Assembly (NCBI GenBank): GCA_949130485.1
Contig: OX422196.1
Location: 7,049,054-7,113,053 of the forward strand
Origin: Agelas oroides
Lineage: Eukaryota; Porifera; Demospongiae; Agelasida; Agelasidae
Reading direction: 5' to 3'
DNA length: 64,000 bases
Shown here: piece by piece, positions 21,101 through 30,900 of the stretch
Numbering within the stretch: the first letter of the stretch is position 1
Layout: each line of letters begins with the position of its first letter
The notes under the pieces: generated by a model
The model's input: only the letters and a program-made list of their open reading frames with translations
What the model was told of the DNA's origin: nothing
Database searches by the model: none
Made by a program: the position numbers and the translations under genes

Positions 21101-24100
21101 AGTAGCAGAGTAACATCATTGGATCCCAGACCTTCCCCACATTTGAGCTAGTGTGTGTGTGCAGAGTGGATCCCAGACCTTCCCCACATTTGAGCTACTA
21201 ATGGGTTTCTGGAGGTGACAGCATTCTCACAACTCAAGCTTGCCAAGCAGTGAGACTGTAGAGCAGCTTGTTCTGTTCACCGATTGGCTGATGTGGTTGA
21301 CACTCTATATGAACCAAATGTTACAAGAATACTACAGAAAGGTTAACAAGGCTATATGTGCTGTTTCTATGGCAACTAACAGAGTGAAGGAAATGCACTG
21401 CCTTGTTCACAAGCCATTCCCATGGAATGAGACCAGGAAATAAGTCCAGGGAATGAATTGGGAATGAGGTGGGTTTAGAGTGTGTGTGTGTGTCCATGTG
21501 TGTGTGCATGCATGTGTGTGTATGTGTACCAGTGTTGTAGTAATTGAATTCTAGCATGGTTTTATTGATCAATTACCAAGGGTACTTACAAGTAATGATT
21601 ACAATTACAAAATAACAACAAACTACACTGTTAAATTACAGGTTGAAGTGGTCATGATTTGGCAAATGTGCTGACAAAGTATGCTCTTGCCACATGTCTC
21701 GAACAGTACAGTACATGGTCAGCTGAGTGTGCTGAATATTGTAATTGAATCCACTGCAAATAATTACTTTAAGCATTACAACAGCTGTTTTTCGCCTCTA
21801 CAATTACAATTACAAATTACTGTGTTTGAAAACTGTAATTATTACATTTTGTTTTTCAATTACTACATCCCTGGGTGTGTACAAGGAAGGGAAAGATGGT
21901 CACACACACCTTATTAGGACTTCCTCCTCGTAGGTATAAACACGCAGTGGATTGACAGATGTGACGGCAGTGTAGACACCTATATCAAACTTCCTGTAGA
22001 CGGAACATAATGCCTCACCATTATTAACGGCAAAGAACAGCCTAGTTTCGTTCCCCTTAGACTAATTTTCATCCAGCGTGTACGATTAATTAAGTGCAGC
22101 CTGTGTGCAAAGGCCATAACCCTGGCTCACCTTCCGTCAATAAGCAAAGGGTTACTGACAAACTCTTGCACAAATGCCCCTCTCGAATGGAGGTCAATAT
22201 CTAAGGAAGTGAAAAGAGAATAATCGTGTGCTCGTAGGAACAAGGGTCACAGGTGCAAAGTGTTAATCACAAGGATAATTCCTGAGCCTTGTACCCAGGG
22301 CACATGGGAGGAGGGAAAAGTGGCCTGGGTACGAGGCTAGTCTTCTAACTAGTGAGCACTTTGACCAACCATGACGCCATTGTGGAAAGCGAGGAGTCTA
22401 ATGCACGTACCCTTAATCTTCTGGACCCTGATTCCTCTGTGCATGTTGCTCTTGTGTATCCAGAGCTTCTTTGGGTGAACTGAAGCCTACAGTTACAAGC
22501 AAGTAGAAAAACAGAAGGAGCACATTAAGTGTATATAGATAGTTTTCATTTCATGGGGTGTGGCTTCACTTCCAGTGGGCAAGGAGTCGGTCTGTGTTTG
22601 GTGAAGCTATGTGCAAATTACAGGCAAGGAAGCGCTACATGGAGTCCTTATCATCAGTACCGAAAGATAAAGAAACTGCTTCTCTTAAGGTGAAAGGTCT
22701 GGTGCACAGCTGCCTCTTGATCGTGCATTTGCCCTCCAGAAGTAGAATATGTAACTGACATTCAGAAACCATACATACAGCTTATGGACAGTTATAGGTA
22801 AGGAGATGAAGAGGGGGAACACCATGTGACATCCAAACTTATGTTTTGTCTCGGAAATATAAGCTTCTCATACAAATAACCTATTAGCTATGCATGCACA
22901 GTCGTCGCACCCTTTCTCCCAAAGCGTGATTCAGCACATGCATACTCAGCAAATAAGCTATTAGCAAGAGCGCATAAGAACGGGCGGCTAGAGTAAGAGT
23001 GTGTAACTCCAATAGAAGCCCGTAGTCCAGGCAAAATTATTGAACCATACTAAAAATAGAACACTCGGTCACGTGCGTGCTTAGCAACAATGCATAATGG
23101 CTTATGTCAACGCAGCGTGTGCAGGGCGTGTTACTATTTTTAGTACTGGCGGTAAATTCCGCCCGGTTTCGAATTTTACGTAGTTACACGCTCTTACTCT
23201 AGCCGCCCGTTCTTATGCGCTCTTGCCTATTAGCTATGCACGCACAGTCATTGCATCCTTTCTCCCAAAGCGTGATTCAGCACATGCATACTCAGCAACT
23301 CAAACGATTCCATCACTGCAAGAAGCATCATGTGACTATGTATCATATAATGACAGCACAACAAGGAAGCCACAATTTGTTGGGCGTGGCTTAGGTTATT
23401 CATTTTTGGAGGGCAACAGGCAAATCACACAGGCACACCAATGCAGCTGAAAGCAACATACATACAGAAAGGCCAGCTATATTGCTACCTCTCAATCGTA
23501 TGTGCCCCCCCGGAAGTGGTTGGCCCCACCCACCTAACTCTAAAAGATCCTTGTTGTTTGGATGAGCTACAAATCCCCTTCCTTCCTCCTCCACTCCCCA
23601 CCTACCTCAGCTTGCAGCAAATCGGCATGCTGTGGCAGCCGGAATGCCTTTGGGATAAAGGAAAAGTTGAGGGTGGCCAGTCGGGGTTTGTACGTGTAGC
23701 ATCCTGACCCAGGGAAATGGTTGACCTTCTGCTGGGGCTTGAGGTTCTTCCACATCTCACGTGGGAAGGCAGTGAAAGGGTACTCATGTGACCACATGAC
23801 GTCCCAGTGTTCCCCTGGTCCCACCATGGTATAGCCCAACCGATTGAACACTGTAATCACATGCCCTAACATACGATCCTGGTTGGTGGATGAAATGGGA
23901 GAGGAGAGACAACAAATTATTCCCTTTTTAGTTTCTATGTTTAAATGCACAAGAGCAAGACTAACGGTCTTATGGTAGATCCATAACGTTGGACTTGGGG
24001 GTGATTGTTGTGACCGTTCCTCATAGCGGTTGCTATGCAGAGCCCATCCTGATCTGATGTTGTAAACAAGGCAGATGTTAGCCACCAGCACAACAGTGCC

Positions 24101-24220
24101 CAATAGAATTGCCAATGCTGACCACACTGTGACCCTTCTAGTTAGGAGATACTGAAGACATAGTCGGCAGGATTTAGTCTTCATTTTCATACATCCTATT
24201 TGGGACAAAATACGTGACAT
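18188..24220 (-). CDS. Tubulin tyrosine ligase-like enzyme, TTLL15-like, membrane anchored
   Basis: About 15 minus-strand exons. Exon 1 is 24220-23966 or reads on to 23606. Others are 22486-22411, 22200-22131, 21993-21910 and 21078-20994, then exons near 20685, 20385, 20280, 19845, 19095, 18950, 18610 and a last one from about 18430 to the stop at 18188. The N-terminus carries a single membrane anchor (VWSALAILLGTVVLVANICLVY), giving type II topology. The TTL fold follows: RLGYTMV, WDVMWSHEYPF, QKVNHFPGSG, then the ATP-grasp core HKSNMHRGIRV, FVQEFVSNPLLIDGRKFDIGVY, EEEVLIRFCSMDYHPFD, and near the end FFELVRFDFVLDEELKVWLMEVNLSPNLSS. This family adds glutamate, glycine or tyrosine to tubulin tails; TTLL15 is known from worms and has a membrane anchor. 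Specific substrate and modification are unknown here. An 87-nt segment (23965-23879) has GT..AG ends and no stop, so it is probably an intron that stays in frame if retained. Confidence 0.85.
18710..18895. repeat. 20-bp tandem repeat in TTLL intron
   Basis: About nine units of CACATGATCTYACCAGCAT, each with a CACATG (E-box-like) core. Confidence 0.85.
19298..19553. mobile_element. TAGTCTTG hairpin MITE in TTLL intron/exon interval
   Basis: TAGTCTTGTTCCCCAGCC at the left and GGTCTGGGAACAAGGCTA at the right, about 256 bp. No matching TSD, so possibly an old or chimeric copy. Confidence 0.5.
20001..20195. mobile_element. pogo-like MITE, degraded
   Basis: Starts CAGTGGAACCAACC and ends TTTCACTG. 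The interior has two inverted copies of GATTAGCAAGGT. The TA TSD is not preserved. Confidence 0.5.
20444..20514. mobile_element. Short hairpin MITE with poly-C interior
   Basis: CAGCCTCATTCCCAGACCAC and GTGGCCTGGGAATGAGGCTA around a run of about 20 C. Only the first five bases of the expected TSD (GCATG) match. Confidence 0.65.
21121..21197. repeat. 48-bp tandem duplication
   Basis: GGATCCCAGACCTTCCCCAC plus ATTTGAGCTA occurs twice, at 21121 and 21169. It lies in a TTLL intron. Confidence 0.8.
22283..22339. mobile_element. 57-bp hairpin MITE remnant
   Basis: TGAGCCTTGTACCCAGG and GCCTGGGTACGAGGCTA around a GGGAGGAGGG loop. No TSD. Confidence 0.6.
22965..23225. mobile_element. CAAGAGCGC element, hAT-like, at a duplication junction
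   Basis: 261 bp with arms CAAGAGCGCATAAGAACGGG and its inverse (over 35 bp). Flanked by GCTATTAG and CCTATTAG, an 8-bp TSD with one mismatch. It sits at the junction of a direct duplication of about 78 bp (22880-22958 and 23226-23303, containing CTCCCAAAGCGTGATTCAGC). 8-bp TSDs are made by hAT-type elements; the ends do not otherwise identify the superfamily. Confidence 0.7.
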
Positions 24221-24579
24221 AATATATCATACATAGTACAGAAGAAGTATACATTCAGCATTCCTAAAATTATGCAAATAACAATTTTTAATTATGTAGC
24301 TTAACCCGTTACACACAGCATATAATACTTCAATGCCAACTCGTCACTCTCCAGTCGATGATCATGAATAGAGAACAACTGCTACCGAAGCCGCTACAGA
24401 TCGTCCAACCTCGAGGCCTCTCGCTAGCTCACTGACCACGCCCTAATGAGGTGGGGCCACCTCTACATACATTATTTACTAGCAGGGTTAAGTGTTGAAA
24501 TTGTGGTGACGTAATACGAAAATAATGCTGTGCTGTATTGTACTCAGAGTGACAAGGCATCTGCAGCCAGACTCGTACT
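24221..24579. promoter_or_regulatory. Divergent promoter, TTLL / F-box 1
   Basis: 359 bp separate the two start codons, which face away from each other. It includes TGACGTAATACG (24507, CRE-like). No TATA box is obvious. Function is inferred from gene geometry. Confidence 0.5.
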
Positions 24580-26097
24580 ATGGCTGCTGTCCAGCTCTGC
24601 CCGGTCGACTTTGTCTCCCGGCTCCCTCCAGAGGTTGTCCTGGACATTGTCCTGAACCTGGGCGTGGAAGACGTGGTGCAATGCTTACTCGTCAGCCAAC
24701 AGTGGCATGACATTCTCAGCGGTCTCGAGCCGTACTGGAGGCGGGCCTGTCTGGAGTTTGGACTACCTGACCACGTTGTGGGGAGACTTCGACCTCGATA
24801 TGCTACCTCAAAGGCTCTGTTGTTTGCTGCTAGGCAACACAGACAGTCCATATGTGCAACTCACCCACGGTGCTTCTCTATGTCGGAAGAGGGCTACCCT
24901 TACGATACTCACTACGCTTGCCAGTACACCAGCGGTGACATGATACTAGGAACAGTGTATAAAGACTTCAGACCAAAGGAAATCATAGTCGAAAGGGTGT
25001 GTTATAGATCTGTGGTGAGGGTGCGTACACTTTTCCCTCAGTTTGCAAGCACTGCCGAGAACAGAATCATTTGGGGGTGTTTGTCACAGGACTTTTTGTT
25101 GTGTGTTACTGCAAGTGGTATTTGGAGTGCATATGACAGTAGTATCAACTCACCCTTATTCCGTTGGAAGAGTGACTCTATGTATGACTCTGACATCAGA
25201 ATTGGTTGCTGCGAGAAATGCCTTGTTGTGTGCACGGCAAAGCTGGTCAGTTTTCGAAATGAGGAGTCCTACTGGGACTTGAAGGTGTTCAAGGTTGGAA
25301 GAGATTTTTCCACTCACATTCCTAGTGTGATGAAGTTCAAGGTCTTCACCGGAAACAGAGAGATCACATTGCGCCAGGCAAGCTGTGGAAAGAAAAGGGT
25401 GTGGCTACTTTCGAGTTCAAAACATACAGACACTGATGGGTTCTGCCGCTCACACACTCTCTTGATCCAATGGGCGCACACTGTAGCAGCACACACACTC
25501 ACCTCAAAGGAAAAGATGTGCATGCTCTCTCGGCATCCCCACACTCTGCTTACCATTCCATGTACACGGGAACACGCTGAACTCACAATTGTCCGCAAAC
25601 ACGGCCTGAACACAGAATTCTGCTTGTCTTCTGACTCAAAACTAATTGGTATGATATTCCAATCTCACCTTCACATCTGGGATGTTGGCACCTCAGAAAA
25701 GCTCTGCTGTGTTGAAATTATTTTGGACCAGTACAGCCATGAGCAGTTGAGACTGCTAGCCCTGGGTCACATCTACTCTATTATCGGTTTAGAGTTCAAG
25801 AATGCCGTGCTGGTAGTAGCAACACAAACAGGGAAAGTGGTTCTGAAGTATGCTGGTTTCGCCCAGAAGCATGGCAGAATGGTGCCACCTTACATTGAGT
25901 TTCTTTCTGCTGTTAGTGAGGGCTGGCTAAGTGACATATCCTGCCCGTGTTCCACGGCCAGGCCCACAGTTGTGTACTGGAACAAGACAAACAGGTGTAT
26001 TGAAGGTGTTGCATTTGGGCAACCTTACAGTTTTGAAACTGCAACTGATGGGACAAAACCAAGCCAGAAAAAATCGTGGTGGAATTGGTGGAAGTGA
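24580..26097 (+). CDS. F-box protein, intronless (paralog 1)
   Basis: 505 aa in one exon. An F-box lies at residues about 9-55 (DFVSRLPPEVVLDIVLNLGVEDVV, then VSQQWHDIL and the Trp YWRRACLEFGL), which would bind SKP1 and bring a target to a Cullin-1 ubiquitin ligase. The remainder (residues 100-490) has regularly spaced hydrophobic strands and looks like a divergent propeller substrate domain; I see no clear WD or kelch signature. It shares CCEKCLVV, LGHIYSII and a SEGWLSDISC..VVYWN block with the next gene at the same relative positions, so the pair arose by tandem duplication. Start chosen as the first ATG of the open frame, directly before the F-box. Target unknown. Confidence 0.85.
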   Translation: MAAVQLCPVDFVSRLPPEVVLDIVLNLGVEDVVQCLLVSQQWHDILSGLEPYWRRACLEFGLPDHVVGRLRPRYATSKALLFAARQHRQSICATHPRCFSMSEEGYPYDTHYACQYTSGDMILGTVYKDFRPKEIIVERVCYRSVVRVRTLFPQFASTAENRIIWGCLSQDFLLCVTASGIWSAYDSSINSPLFRWKSDSMYDSDIRIGCCEKCLVVCTAKLVSFRNEESYWDLKVFKVGRDFSTHIPSVMKFKVFTGNREITLRQASCGKKRVWLLSSSKHTDTDGFCRSHTLLIQWAHTVAAHTLTSKEKMCMLSRHPHTLLTIPCTREHAELTIVRKHGLNTEFCLSSDSKLIGMIFQSHLHIWDVGTSEKLCCVEIILDQYSHEQLRLLALGHIYSIIGLEFKNAVLVVATQTGKVVLKYAGFAQKHGRMVPPYIEFLSAVSEGWLSDISCPCSTARPTVVYWNKTNRCIEGVAFGQPYSFETATDGTKPSQKKSWWNWWK

Positions 26098-26143
26098 CCA
26101 GTTACCATATTGTTGCGGCGCGCGCTACATGGCGGTTTGTACC

Positions 26144-26188
26144 AAGCCTCGTTCCCAAACCACATAATTGTACCTGGGAACGAGGCTA
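26144..26188. mobile_element. 45-bp hairpin MITE between the F-box genes
   Basis: AAGCCTCGTTCCCA and CTGGGAACGAGGCTA around about 14 bp. It lies 47 bp before the second F-box start, so within its likely promoter or 5' UTR. No matching TSD. Confidence 0.65.
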
Positions 26189-26234
26189 AATTTATACAGG
26201 CGTGTTTATAGTGTGTATTGTGTATGGCATTATT

Positions 26235-27806
26235 ATGGATTTCATCACTGAGTTGCCTCCAGAGGTCGTAGCGAGGATCCTCAGCTACCTGGACGTTAGG
26301 GACTTATTGCACTGTCGAGCTGTAAGCCGAGAGTGGAGAGAAAATATGGAGGGACATGAGCAGTGCTGGAAAAACGCTTGTCAACGGGCTGGCCTCTCAC
26401 AATACAAAATACACGAATATTCTTCTAGATTTAGCTTGCCAACGATTGCAGCAGCGGTGTTGAAACACCGGCATTGGGTTACATCGAGTCATTCTATGGT
26501 GGACTCTTTGGTTGGGAGTACTGACTTTAATCTTCGTCGTGTGCTACATCTCCTGATCACAAGTGGTCCTTCTAGTGCTACATGTTTCCTAGGCCATGGC
26601 TTTGTCACTGTTGGCCTTCAGCCACCAGTGGATGTCAGAAGGGTGTGCACTGCCTCGAAGGCTATGAAAAAAGTCACCAGTCACTCCCACAATCCTGAGC
26701 TGGATTTGATTGCAAAGAAGAAAGGCAGGAGGAATCTTTTATCGTACGCTTTAACTGCCTCAAATGGGTGGATAACCTGGGGAAAAGCAAGTCCTGACTA
26801 CATTCTCTTCTTCACGCTGAGAGGGAAATGGATAGGGTATTCCCCACTGACTGATGAAGTGTTGCTTGAGTGGGAGGGTGGTAGTAGCGGACCAAGGGGA
26901 CTCCTGCATGGAGGCCATGGTGGAGGATCATGCTATAGTATCTCCTGCTGCGAGAAATGTTTCCTTGTGGTGACCACAGAGGCTCTGTTCAACAGTTCTC
27001 CCACCTGGGAGCTTCAGATCTTGAAATTGGGCAAGGGGGAAGTCCAGCCAGAGGTAGTAGATATGCGAACCGTTCTGGTCAAGCTCCAACAAGAAGAAAA
27101 GGTGCTACAGTGGCTGCTATTTCCTGATCTGCAGAGATCAGACCTTGCATGGGAGGAAATGGAGCCAGATTTCTGCCCTCATCACAACTTGATCTGCATT
27201 TGTGACACAGGTATCAGTGTCTATAAGATTGACCTTACCATGCCTGAGCTGAAATTGATTCAAAAGGCATGCCAAGTAAAGATTCCTACTTGTCGCTGCC
27301 ATGTACTACACCCAGAAACTGGGCTTCCTTGCATTACCAGTGCACAACTTTCAGCAGACAACCACCTGCTGGGTTTGATAGTGAAACCCTTTCATTTCTA
27401 TCTGTGGAATACACAGACTTGGGAACTGCTAACATCCACACACCTCTCATGGGTGCATGCTACCGTTGACACGTCCAGAGTCATTGCAGTGGGTCACATC
27501 TACTCAGTGGTAGCAACATTTGAGCCTATCCCTGGTGGTAATCTCCACATTGTCTCAACATCCACTGGTGAACTGCTCTGTGAAAGACAATCGCGGGTCC
27601 AGTGGTATACCTACCAAGGCCTTGATTTTGTTCAGCTCATAAATGAAAATTGGCTAAATGACATTTTCTGTTTCAATGCACCCTTCTTTGTATATCTTAA
27701 TCAGTCCACTCAAGTATACCAGCTGAGTTGTGTCCAGTTTGCCCACCACCCCACACCCCCACCACACTCAAAGTCATGGACAAAAGCATTGTTTAAGCAT
27801 TCATAA
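26235..27806 (+). CDS. F-box protein, intronless (paralog 2)
   Basis: 523 aa from the ATG at 26235. The frame opens at 26202, but the F-box starts right after MDF, as in the neighbour. F-box: DFITELPPEVVARILSYLDVRDLLHCRAVSREWRENM.., then CWKNACQRAGL. Downstream blocks match paralog 1 (SCCEKCFLVVTT, VGHIYSVV, NENWLNDIFC..FVYLNQ), with about 30 extra residues near 150-185. Presumably an SCF ubiquitin ligase substrate receptor, target unknown. The short gap (137 bp between the stop and this ATG) with a hairpin element inside suggests a compact own promoter. Confidence 0.85.
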   Translation: MDFITELPPEVVARILSYLDVRDLLHCRAVSREWRENMEGHEQCWKNACQRAGLSQYKIHEYSSRFSLPTIAAAVLKHRHWVTSSHSMVDSLVGSTDFNLRRVLHLLITSGPSSATCFLGHGFVTVGLQPPVDVRRVCTASKAMKKVTSHSHNPELDLIAKKKGRRNLLSYALTASNGWITWGKASPDYILFFTLRGKWIGYSPLTDEVLLEWEGGSSGPRGLLHGGHGGGSCYSISCCEKCFLVVTTEALFNSSPTWELQILKLGKGEVQPEVVDMRTVLVKLQQEEKVLQWLLFPDLQRSDLAWEEMEPDFCPHHNLICICDTGISVYKIDLTMPELKLIQKACQVKIPTCRCHVLHPETGLPCITSAQLSADNHLLGLIVKPFHFYLWNTQTWELLTSTHLSWVHATVDTSRVIAVGHIYSVVATFEPIPGGNLHIVSTSTGELLCERQSRVQWYTYQGLDFVQLINENWLNDIFCFNAPFFVYLNQSTQVYQLSCVQFAHHPTPPPHSKSWTKALFKHS

Positions 27807-27946
27807 TATATACCATGATGTATTTTCATGTATAAAAAAAAAACTGGGTCGTATATGTATGACTTTTCATGTATTATTAAGACTCCCACTAATTTCAGTA
27901 CTCTAAGTCATAATGATAGCAAAGAGTATGCATATGGTACGCCACA

Positions 27947-30900
27947 TCAGAAAGGTTGATCCTTAATGAAACGCTCAAACATGGCAAATGCTTGCTCTGG
28001 GCGAAACTGAGGTACCTGTGGATGAACGATCAAGAAGGAGTTACCAGATACACTTTTATGAAGAGACAGAACCTTCGTACCATGTGTCCAGACCCTTTCA
28101 CAGTGACAAATTTGAACCCGTTGACATCGTACTCTGTCACATACCCAGCAACCTATTGTAGTAGGAAATACACCAGCAACCTTACTATAGTCACATGATG
28201 CTAGTCACACAATCTTACTATAGTCACATGATGCTAGCCACACAACCTTACTATAGTCACATGATGCTAGTCACACATATGTGGCAGTCCCTGTAGAAAT
28301 CGAAGGTTATTCCGTTGCGTATTTCGATCGCATTGCTGTGTTTGAAGCACCGTATTCCGTTAGGGCTCATACGTGCTTCGTAGATGCTAATCAATCTACG
28401 AAGTGCATATGAGCCCTGTCCTTAATGGAAGTTCAGCGATATGGCGCTTCGAAGGCAGCGATGCGACCGAAATACGTGGCGGAATAACCTTCGATTTCTA
28501 CACGGGACTGCCACATATGTATCCTACTCTCGTCCTCAGACCCCACCCTCTCACAAGGAGAAACGATCTGGTGAATCAAGTCGAATTTCTTGGGCTAGTG
28601 CACGCTTTTACAACAGTGTCACCTAGAAATTTGCAGCAAATCTGCTCAAAAAAGGTACAGATACTCGAATGGAGGTGAACAAATTTTACTGTTGTAAGGG
28701 AAGTGCTATGTAATAATTACCGATCTCGCAATCTCATTGGTCCTTACCACTTTTTGGGAATAAGCCCAAGAAATTCGACTTCGTTCACCAGACCATTTCT
28801 CGCCAGAAGGCGCACAAGGGCTGGGCACGAGGCTATATGTATCCTAGCACATTATATATGTACCTGATTATTCACAGTCCACGGTCTCCAGCCATCCATT
28901 ACTTTAAACCCAAGACCAGAAGTCCATTGCTGGAATCATGATAAATACAATGTGAGACTGACATTGAAACCATGTTTCCCTTTGCCTTACCTCATTGCCA
29001 TTGTATGGCACACACCCATCCACATCACCATTGTAGATGAGAGTACGATAGGTTTGGCTAAATAAAGGAAATAGTGCACCGGAGTTAGCCTCGTTCCCAG
29101 GCCTTCGCGCATTCGTCGCTTGCAGTATGAAATAATTTGCTCAGAAGGCCTGGTCCATTTCATCACGTGATGCATGCTGCAGACATAGTTTTACATCACA
29201 CCCAGCATACAGCGGTATAGCAAATATCGCCATGTTGCCATGTTGCAGAGATAACCACAAATGGAGTTGAAAGAACCTGAAACAGGTCACGCGCGTACAA
29301 TAGAATTATTTCGTACTGCAAGCAACGAACGCGCGAAGGCCTGGGAACGAGGTTATATCAGAGTATGCTAACTCACATATTAAAGAATGCAGAGAGAGAG
29401 GAAGGGAGCTTGATTTAACTTACATCAGTGTGGGGTAGAGGGGCAACAGTGAAGTAGTATCTTCATTGTAGCGAATCTTGTTTGTACAGATCCTCCATCC
29501 TCCAATCTTCTCAACAGATGCAACATGAATAGCCTCACGGACCTGCAGTGGACAGTAACTTGAAGTGCTGTATATAACAAACCACATTATAACTCAGTTA
29601 ACACAAACCTCTAGTTAACACAAACCTCAGTTAACACAAACCTCAGTTAACACAAACCTCAGTTAACACAAACCTCAGTTAACACAAACCCCAGTTAACA
29701 CAAACCTCAGTTAACACAAACCTCAGTTAACACAAACCTCAGTTAACACAAACCTCTGAGTTGTTAAAGTACTTGCTCTCCACATGGTCATCAATGCATT
29801 CATCTGGGCCAAAATAGTCTGTGGCCTTTGAAAGCACCACTAGCTCTTTCACTGGGTTTCTACAAGAGGAAGAAGATGGGAACATTGACGACAGCTCCTA
29901 AACTGACTTATTGTTCTAAGGCGAAATATACCTGGCACGAAAGACAGTCCCCTCGGCTCCAGGTGGGAGGTTGTTGAAGCAAGGTGTGTAGATGTCATAG
30001 ATGTTCACTTTGCCAATCTCCTTGGACATCTCATTTATTAGATCTGCACACTGTTCACTATGTTGATGACAAATACAGGCATGCTCTAGCCTTGTTCCCA
30101 GGCCTCCCTCATTTTCCTTCTGTTTGCATTCACAATAATACACGGGAGCGGAAGACCGGTGAAAAATGGAGAAGGCCCGGGAGCATTCATCACGTGAGTG
30201 GACGCGAGGTGGACGTGGGGGAGGGAGGGGCCGATACACAAACTTGAAAGTGAGTTTCTTACCAGTCAAGACAAGTAGTTTCGATCACGCTAACGTATGG
30301 AATCCCCGGTCTTCACCAGTCGTGTATTATTGTGAACACAAACGGGGGAGGCCTGAGAATGAGGCTAGGCATTGTAACGATTGCCACTAAACTACTCACT
30401 TCCAGTCACTCTCACAGTCATGAACTCAAACTCAACAAGCACTGATAAATAACCACGAGGCGATCACATGATGACAAAATCATAACCGATGACGTAATGG
30501 TGAATAATACAATAGATGCATGATACTGTTACATCTTTCCTTTTACGGAAACACAACACAATTTCCAGTTTAGAGAGTCCAGAATAGAGAGTTCTGTTCA
30601 ACCATCGTCTGCATGTTTGCTGAACCAGTCCGGCTTTTTCCGAATTCGACTTGACCGACGTGGTTCAACTGGTGAAGTTGGGACTTTCGGGTTTTCCTCA
30701 ATCTGGGTAGGGGTGGTTTCCAACGTGTCACCTTGAGTGGTCTCTGGAGTGGTCTCAAATGATCTGGGGCCCGTTGGAGTGGCCGGGATGTGAGGGAGAG
30801 GTGGTGATTCGTTTGTTTGAATCAGTTGACGTCGGTTGCGACGGTATTCTTGATCGCCCACTTTAACTTTGTAGCTACGGGGCCCACTTTGGCCTGTGCA

